Positions 56,886 through 64,000 of a stretch of 64,000 nucleotides of DNA are shown here, piece after piece. The DNA comes from Lunularia cruciata. Its lineage: Eukaryota; Streptophyta; Marchantiopsida; Lunulariales; Lunulariaceae. The stretch lies in assembly GCA_948567375.1 (NCBI GenBank), contig OX419760.1, positions 46,128,001 through 46,192,000 of the forward strand, read 5' to 3'. The notes under the pieces are model-generated. The model did no database searches, was not told the origin of the DNA, and saw nothing but the letters and a program-made list of their open reading frames with translations. The stretch's first letter is position 1; the number at the start of each line of letters is the position of its first letter. The position numbers and the translations under genes are program-made.

Positions 56886-57720
56886 ATAGAGAAACTTCCA
56901 AATTTCCCGGGCAAGGATGAAGAAGATGTGGAGGCCTTTGTGAGAGACTTCAAGAGAGCTTTCATAGGAAAAAATTGAGAGGAGGAAGAAGGATTGGATC
57001 TCATTATTACCAAATTTCTTTGAGGATGCATCACTACATGGTATGAATCAGAATACCAAATACAAAGGAGGAAAGATGGGCAAGAAAATTATTGGGAGAG
57101 TTTAACTTCAGCACTCATTGAGAAATTTCTTCCAGATGAGAGTTATTAGAGAGTGATGAGTAAAGTTACATTCCTTAAGCAAGGAGATGGAAAGAAAATA
57201 AAAGTTTATGCAAAAAGAGTGGAGAAGTTAAAGTCCAAGTTTTGCATAATGTTGAGGAATGGGGGAGATGATGTGGAGACTACTATGATTGGCATAAGAG
57301 CCATGCTCACCAAGAATTTTATGGGAGTGTTGAGACCACAAATTAGAAGCAAGGTAAGATATGAGAAACCTTCTTTCAAGGTTGAAGCTATCAAGACTAC
57401 AATTTGTATAGAGGAGAGTTTGGAAGGAGATGAGAGTGATTTGGTGGTGAAGGAAGTTGTGCATCCTTCTCAAAGTTACAACTATGGTGGAACTTTTGAT
57501 ACTTTGGTGGCAAGGGTTGCACCACAAGCAGTAGTTGCTCCAAGTTTTGCTCTTTGACCAAAATAGATCCACTTCAAACCATCATAGAACAACTTGTAGA
57601 TCTCAAGATCAATGTAGTGCAACTAAGGGAGAAGAGAAATATGGATCAAAATGTAAGGAGAGGACTTAGGAGTTATGGAAGCTATCCATATAGAGAGGTT
57701 CAACCAACCAACCAACAAAT
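56886..57720 (+). pseudogene. Copy J gag
   Basis: Collinear with element I gag, but the start ATG reads ATA. There are stops near 56,980 and 57,147, then an open stretch 57,153-57,557 with VTFLKQGDGKKIKVYAKRV and an acidic EESLEGDESDLVVKEVVH block. A shift follows, caused in part by a ccaa repeat expansion near 57,700. Confidence 0.8.
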
Positions 57721-59149
57721 TTGATTGGTAGAAATTATTTCAATTGTGGAGGAAGAGGTCACATCCAAAGGAATTGCCCAAATTTCACTTACCATGGAGG
57801 AAGAGGTTATGAAGGAGCCAATAGAAGGAAAGAGGGAGGTAGTGAAACCCAAGTGGCTCCTAATCCAAACAAAGGTGAGGGGATAGCGTCCATAGATGGG
57901 GTTGAGAGCAAATATAAGAAGTGGGAGTGCTAAAACTCTAAAGGTCTTAATTTGGGGCTTTCGGTACAAGAGAAGGAGCTTTTTCAGTAGAGGATGTACA
58001 CTCTTCTCAAGGATTTAATCCATGTAAGGATACTCCTATGCCTACTAGGAACACTTGCACTAGTAGCTCAACACTATCAACAACAAAGACTCCAAGGAAG
58101 AAGTTGGGGATGGAGTACTTCTTGATCTCAAAGTAATAATGGAACTAAAATGTGTTGGAGGATGTTGGAGGATGTTGGTAGTCACAAGGCTAACATCACA
58201 ATGGACCAACTGATTGTTTTGAATCCTACCTTAAGAATGGAGCTTAGAGGTGGTTTGAGTTCTATAAGGAGCAAGAGGAAGAAGAAAGAAAAATCTTTAG
58301 TATCAATGGGAGTGATGGATGCCAAACCAGCACTACGGGAGGCTTATGAAGATGCCTCCAAGATTGATGTGAGAGCGAATGGTCATAATATCAAGGATAC
58401 ACTTGTTGATGGAGGATCTGTAATGAATGCCATGTTAGAAAGGTCAATGAAGAAGTTGGGTATGATATCCTTGAGACCTTAAACATTTGTGGTGAACATG
58501 ACAAACAAGCAACAAGTTTGACCAGTAGGAGTGATGGATAAGGTGGTAGTTTCAGTTATGGGAGTTCAAAATCTCATGACTTTCCAAGTCTTGAAGGATT
58601 TAAGCTATGATTTGCTTCAGAGAAGCCATGGTTGAGGGCAGCATGCACAACTAATTGATGGCACGAAAGGTACTTGAGGATTGAGCTATCAAACCATAGA
58701 GGTACAGTTCTTGTCACTAACACCACCAACACTTTAGATTCAAATACACCATCTTTTGATTATTGGGAATCAGATTCAGAAGAAGTAGTTGTAGGTGAGT
58801 ACACAAGCATGGAGGAGGATGAATCTAAATCTGATTCAAATGTGTATCTCTTTTGTGCTATGGATTTTGCACCTAAACTAGAGGTTTTGAAGGATAAATC
58901 AAATACCCAGATAAATCACCATTGGGACTTGAGGAGATTGAGAGGAGGTTATCTATCCTCAAGTATGGTCCAAATGTTACCAAGGAGGAGAAGGTGAGAT
59001 TTGAGGAGATTTTCTGCAAGTTCATCTATGTATTTGCTTTCAGTTACAAGGATCTAAAGGAAGTCACCTTGGAGGGGTACAATATAGAGGTGGAATCACA
59101 TGTAAGACTAGTCCACCAAAAGCAACATCGCATTAGTTGTAAAAATTGA
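57721..59149 (+). pseudogene. Copy J protease and RT start, 3'-truncated
   Basis: The zinc knuckle reads NYFNCGGRGHIQRNC, the first Cys having become Tyr. The protease lies at 58,150-58,480 with the intact Asp-Gly-Gly-Ser loop (TLVDGGSVMNAML), then MGVQNLMTFQVLKDL-like sequence. The acidic linker and the start of the RT region (58,922-59,149) end at a blunt junction with a minus-strand family-1 LTR. Several stops lie between. Compared with the Asp-Gly-Arg-Ser of element I, this copy keeps the normal protease active site. Confidence 0.8.
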
Positions 59150-59625
59150 GGAAAGAAATAGGAGAATTGAAAGTGAAAGATCCCATTGGGACACTTGAAT
59201 GAGTGAAACTCCAAATGCTTAGCATGAGCTTGGGCTTTGATATGTATAGGAAGTATACAAGGCTCTTGAGAAGCTTCTCAAGAAGTTTCTTAAGCTGCTT
59301 TCTTAGAATGCAAGCCATCCTAATTGGGAGATTTGACAAGAAGCTTCCTTCTAGAAGCCATCTACTTGGCGTGCAAGCTAAGCTCGTTGGAAGCTTTTCA
59401 AGAAGCTTCCTTCTAGGAGCTACCTACTTGGGGGGCAAGCTAAGCTAACCAAGAAGTTTGCCAAGAAGCTTCCTCCTAGAAGTTGGCACTTGGCATGCAT
59501 ATTATCCAATACTTGGAATGTACCAAGTAGTTTCTTAGATACTTCTTGAATATTGTAGGCTAAAATGGCCTATTTTCTACTTCATTAGCCTTGATTAACT
59601 TGTTTGTAAACTCCATATTGTTACA
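59150..59625 (-). mobile_element. Family-1 LTR (3' LTR of adjacent minus-strand pol)
   Basis: On the minus strand it starts TGTAACAATATGGAG after purine-rich aataggagaata and carries the repeated agaagcttc phrases. It ends at agaaataggag, about 25 bp short of the LTR at 2,994-3,405. Confidence 0.75.
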
Positions 59626-59639
59626 TATTCTCCTATTGC

Positions 59640-60775
59640 TAGTTGGTGACGTCCTTGTCATCATTGAAGCTTCAAACTCTTGGATGGACATTTGTGTATT
59701 TTGGAGATGAGAAAGAAACTTCCAAGTGGCATCATGAAAAGGATACTATTCTAAAGGACTTTGTACTCTATAGGTTGTCAACGGTCTTGTTAAATGTGGC
59801 AACATGCAAGGATATGATCAACTTCATATTCCTCATGATCATTGATAGGGATGGGAGGATGAGGTTAGACATAAGACAGAAAAGAAGATGGATCAAGAAC
59901 AAAGGGTTTCAACTTGGAAATATGAAAAATAGAGTGGATGTGCATGTAACAAGGAAAGGCAAATCAATAAGCAACAAGAGAAATGATTTGGGTGACATCA
60001 AAGGGCCCAATCCAATTAGGACCAAGTTTATATACTTGAGTATCAAGTGAGAGGGTAGGTTACTAAAGAAGAGCATGACCTTATCACCAAGTTGAAAGGT
60101 GAGATCATGACAATGGCGGTCCGCATATTGTTTTTGATGATTTTGAGCAACAAGGAGATAAGATTTGGCTTGTTAGAGAGATTGGGATATGGTGGTCAAG
60201 AAGGTAGAAGTATGAGGGACATGAGATGGAAGAGGAGCAAGAAGGGAATCTGGAAGAATTTGATCTTGGCCAAAATTAATGAAGAAAGGATAGAATCTAG
60301 TGTTTGCTTGTTTGGAATTATTGTATGCAAACTCAACAACAATAAGACATTCATCCCAATTGGTATGGTGAATGTTGACAAAGCCACAAAGGAAATCCTC
60401 CAAGGTGCAATTTCCACATTCAATTTTTCTATTAGTTTGAGGATGATAGGCCATGGACAAAGCAAGCTTGGTGCCAAGTATTTGGAAGAGTGCTTGAAAA
60501 AATTTTCTAGTGAATCAAGGATCACAATTAGAGATGAGTACACAAGGCATCCCATGATGCTTGAAGACATTGTTGAAGTAGATCTTTGCCAATGTAGGAG
60601 CATCCATAATATCAAAGGTTGGTGCCAAATGGATTTGCTATTGAGCTTATCCACAAACACCATGATTGATGTGTGACCTTGCTTTGTCTTAGGTAAGGAT
60701 GTGATGACATCTAAGCTCATGTTTTCCCAACAAGCAAATAGAATGGGGAGTGGTTGAAGAAGTTCACTCAATTTC
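59640..60775 (-). pseudogene. Family-1 integrase-chromodomain fragment
   Basis: Read from 60,771 down. Integrase core has MSLDVITSLPKTKQGHTSI and VFVDKL, with a frameshift; then YHPQTNRKIE-like and NDSKQANTRF-like stretches at about 60,460-60,200. Degenerate chromodomain sequence lies near 59,870-59,660. It is collinear with 21,586-22,700. The 5' end at about 60,775 is a blunt junction, followed by the plus-strand copy from 60,835. Confidence 0.8.
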
Positions 60776-60834
60776 CAGTTGTTGGTTGGATTCTATGAGA
60801 GCTATCCGTTATCACTCAAACTATAGTAACCCGT

Positions 60835-63800
60835 GCAGCATGAGATAAATTGGCGGAGTTGAAGCAAGTTGGCTCAATAAGGAGCTACATCACACAATTT
60901 CAAAATATCATCATGCAAATTCTAGATATACAAGAAGGTGAAGTTTGGGATCGATTTGTGCAAGGATTGAAATCATGAACCAAATTGGAGGTGACCATGC
61001 GGGAACCACAAAATGTAGAAGAAGCCATGCAATTGGCTGAGCGCTTTGATTCCTTGGTTGCAACAACTTGATCTCGCCCTCGACCTACACAAGGCCTACT
61101 AGTACACTATGCACGGGTGGAAGAACCAGTCCCAATGGGGATTGATGCTATCCAACGGAGACCATTTGGTACAGCAAATAGAGAAAGATTACAGCAAAAT
61201 GATGGTTGTTTTTATTGTCACCAAGTGGGACCATCACATTGTTGATGCCCACTTAGGAATAGGTGACCTCAACAAGTTGCCTAGATGGAGATTATGGAAC
61301 AAAATGATCAGGGGAATGAGGAATCTTAGTAGGAGATTCCAAGCCACCTATTGGGAGCTTTAATAGTTCCAATGAGATTGAAGGCTTGACTTATGCAAGT
61401 TTTCTTCACTTGCAAGGTACAATATCTAATCGGGGTTGTAGGATTTTGGTTGATTCTGGAAGTTTAGAGAATTGCATGTCTATGCAAGTAGCAAAGGAAT
61501 TGGGTATTCCTATCAAGCTAGTGTTTGGAAGTAGTTTGATGATGGCGGATGGTAGAAAGGGTTTTGCATTCCGCATCTCACATCTTGTTACCTTCAAGAT
61601 TAGGAAGGAGTATTTTGAGTGTATGAGGTTTGTAGTGGCACCTCTACACTATGATTTCATTTTGGTTCCACCTTGGCTTGAATGTCATACGGTTCAATTT
61701 GATTGGATTCGACGACAAATTCAAGTACAACACCAAGGTAGGAATTTCCGATTAGGTTGTCTGGCACCTCTAAGTAAGACACCTACAAATAGTCAGTCCC
61801 AAGATGAGAAGATTGTCGAGAAGGTAGCCATAGAGCAAATCTGGAAGGGAGATGAGTCCCAAGATGGGAAGTTTGCCAAGAAGGCAACCATGGAGCAAGC
61901 TTGGAAGAGAGATGAGTCCTTGGAAGGGAAGTTTGTTAGTAAAGCAGCCATAGAGCAAGCTTTGGAGGAAGATAAGTCTGTATTTGCGGTGTGGATCAAG
62001 CCGATTGCACAAGAACAATCCAAGGAGGACTAAGAGCCTCATCAAGCAATGGTTGATTGGATAGTTCAAGAGTTTGCGGATGTGTTTCCGGATTATCTGC
62101 CAAAGGAATTACCCTCCAATTGAGGTATGCCCTTCCAGATCAAGTTATTGCCAAGGAGTACTCTAGTGAGTAGATTGATCTATTGGCTCTCACCAAAGGA
62201 GGTGGAAGAGTTGCAAACAACACTTACAGAGTTGTTGGAGAAGGATTTCATACGACATAGTACCTCTCCTTGGGGAGCACCGGTACTATTTGTTCCAAAG
62301 AAGGATGGAGGACTTTGTTTTTGTATTGATTACCGTGGGCTCAATAAGCAAACCGTGAAGAATGCATATCCCTTGCCTTGGATTGATGACTTGCTTGATC
62401 AACTAAGTGGAGCACACTACTTTTCCAAGTTCGATCTTCATAGCGGCTATTGGAAAATTTGTATTGAAAGAGAGGATGTGCAAAAGACTACCTTTGGTAC
62501 AAGGTATGGGCATTTTGAGTGGAGAATTCTACCTTTTGGACTCACTAATGCTCCAACAGTCTACATAGATCAGATGTATCAGGTGTTGGAGGGACTATTG
62601 GATCGGTCCGTAGTGGTGTTCTTGGATGATAAGATCATATTGGTCATAAGATCTCATCAGAGGGATCAAGATGGAAGAAGAGAAGATCAAGGCCATTACT
62701 GATTGGCCTACCCCAAAAGATGCTATAGAAGTACGAGCATTCAATGGATTGGCCAGTTTTTACTGACGGTTCATCCACTATTATGCTCATGTGGCTGCAC
62801 CATTGACTGACCTCTTATGAAAGAACTTGAGTTTCTAAAGGACCACCAAGCATGAAGAAGCATTCCAGAAGTTAAAGCATATGGTGTCTTCAAGACCTAT
62901 TCTTCAACCATATGATCCTCAACTACCTTGTGTGGTTGATTTTGATGCTTCTAACTTTGCAATTAGAGTTGTGTTGCAACAGGAATTCCCAAATGGACTA
63001 CATCCCATTGCCTTTGTGTCTTGCCGACTAAATACAGCTGAAAGAAATTACTCTGCTCAAGATCAGGAACAACTTGCAATGGTATATGCCACCAAGGTAT
63101 GGAGGCATTACCTCTTGGGGAAACAAGTGGTCATACAAATAGATCACAAGCCATTGTTGCAGACCTTACACTTGGAACACATGAAGAGTCGACATCACCG
63201 ATGGGAAGAGCAACTCCAATTGTTTGACATCACACTTGAGTACAAACTAGGTCGGTTCTATGTCATCCCTGATGCTCTATCACAACGACCTGATTTGAAG
63301 TTTCTTCTTCTCATCACGGTGGCAATTACAACAGTGTCAATTGACCCCAAAGTCCATAATGAGTTTTGGTCAATTCTACAAAAAGATCCCTTTTTCCAAA
63401 TGGTACATGGTTGTCTGACAACAAGGGACAAGGAGTACAACACCTTCTCCTTCAAGGAAGGCCTTCTATTCCATGCGGACCGGATTTATGTTCTAGCCAA
63501 AGGTGATCTCCGACTTGTGTGCCTTCAAGAAGCCCATGATTTACCAATAGCTGGTCACATGGCGGTGGACAAGACCTTGGGTACCCTCCAATGCCAATGG
63601 TGGTGGCCCGACATGACGCAAGATGTTTGGGAGTTTTTCCAATCATGTGAGAGTTGTCAACACAACAAGGCCAGTAACCAGAAGCCGAGTGGACTCCTTT
63701 AGCCACTTCCCATTCCAACTACTCATTCAAAACATGTGAGCTTAGATCTCATCACCTCCTTGCCCATGACATAACAAGGTCACACAACAATTGTGGTGTT

Positions 63801-64000
63801 TGTGGATAAGCTTAGTAAGCAAATCCATTTGGCACGAACGGTTGATATTGTGGATGATCCAACCTTGGCACAACTCTACTTCAATAATGTATTCAAACAT
63901 CATGGGATGCCACGTGTACTCATCGCCGATTGTGATCCTTGCTTCACCGGAAAGTTTTGGCAAGCCCCCTTCCAGATACTTGGCATCAAGCTTGCTTTGT
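60835..64000 (+). pseudogene. Family-1 Ty3/gypsy gag-pol, runs off window
   Basis: The best family-1 copy. Gag C-terminus lies at 60,845-61,070, and a damaged knuckle (CFYCHQVG) at about 61,206. Protease lies at 61,386-61,700 with ILVDSGSLENCMS intact, then a linker of 20-residue repeats. RT lies at 62,127-62,700 with [38 protein letters not shown] and catalytic VVVFLDDK, then a frameshift. RNase H lies at 62,881-63,300 with VVDFDASNFAI and QIDHKPLLQTL. The integrase zinc domain (63,520-63,670) has GHMAVDKTLG and CESCQHNK. The integrase core from 63,725 has DLIT and IADCDPCFTG, and continues past 64,000. Stops at about 61,340, 62,031, 62,125, 62,764 and 63,700 make it non-functional as it stands. 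Confidence 0.9.
61797..61976 (+). repeat. Three 60-bp in-frame tandem repeats in the protease-RT linker
   Basis: Units start at 61,797, 61,857 and 61,917, each opening tccc/tcct. They encode about 20 residues with a conserved G/E-K-F/I-V and I/M-E-Q pattern. The copy at 5,037 has two units. Confidence 0.85.

Noticed and set aside
61797-61976. Regular repeats as a CRISPR-like array
   Set aside because: Units are contiguous with no spacers, lie inside a retroelement reading frame, and the DNA is a plant nuclear genome.
1-64000. tRNA, rRNA and other structured RNA genes
   Set aside because: No cloverleaf with conserved A and B boxes or rRNA-like stretch was noticed; the only tRNA-related sequences are primer-binding sites.

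Overview
This is nuclear DNA of a land plant with a large, transposon-dense genome. The evidence is several kinds of plant Ty3/gypsy LTR retrotransposon: two chromodomain-bearing chromovirus families, one family without a chromodomain, and one Athila/Tat-like family. Primer sites resemble initiator-Met and Asp tRNAs. The sequence gives no reliable clue to the species. No tRNA, rRNA, CRISPR or bacterial-type operon was seen. About 75-80% of the window is retrotransposon debris carrying stops and frameshifts.

The only convincing host genes are three intact 200-codon paralogues: gene 1 (8,631-9,233, +), gene 2 (43,438-44,040, -) and gene 3 (48,735-49,337, -). Each encodes a secreted, cysteine-rich protein: a signal peptide, a six-cysteine Gly/Ser-rich core, an Arg-Arg-Ser-Leu site and a C-terminal tail. 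I do not recognise the family. Each gene sits in a diverged copy of a ~4-5 kb duplication unit (6,685-10,673; 42,020-46,960; 46,961-51,870). The units retain CpG dinucleotides, share a TATA box ~380 bp upstream of the start codon, and in two copies share an AATAAA ~287 bp downstream.

Layout. 1-2,150: nothing coding. 2,150-2,976: fragment of repeat ORF F. 2,994-5,471: truncated family-1 chromovirus (5' LTR, gag, protease, start of RT). 5,476-6,420: tail of a non-LTR retroelement. 6,685-10,673: unit 1. 10,674-14,100: 5' half of retrotransposon K (LTR, Asp-type primer site, gag). 14,101-20,925: LTR fragments and ORF F (minus), split by internally deleted chromovirus G (17,599-20,879). 21,586-23,580: family-1 pol 3' half (minus). 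23,581-29,077: family-2 pol and two LTRs (plus). 29,220-30,026: Athila/Tat-like RT fragment. 30,040-40,835: old family-2 copy I0, invaded by a solo LTR (30,716-31,520) and by young full-length element I (31,897-39,725). 41,635-51,870: gene units 2 and 3. 51,871-54,590: 3' half of K. 54,598-59,149: family-2 copy J. 59,150-60,775: family-1 LTR and pol (minus). 60,835-64,000: the best family-1 gag-pol copy, running off the window.

How the pieces relate. The 5' half of K abuts unit 1 and the 3' half of K abuts unit 3. Both junctions fall at the same point in the repeated unit, and the flanking pentamers match at four of five bases (gaaac/gtaac). I infer that the three genes once formed a head-to-tail array (gene 1 - K - gene 3 - gene 2), and that an inversion broken inside K flipped genes 2 and 3 and separated them from gene 1. 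The most interesting content is therefore this secreted-protein array, and secondly an extra upstream ORF (ORF0) with a second Cys/His motif in the family-2 retrotransposons.
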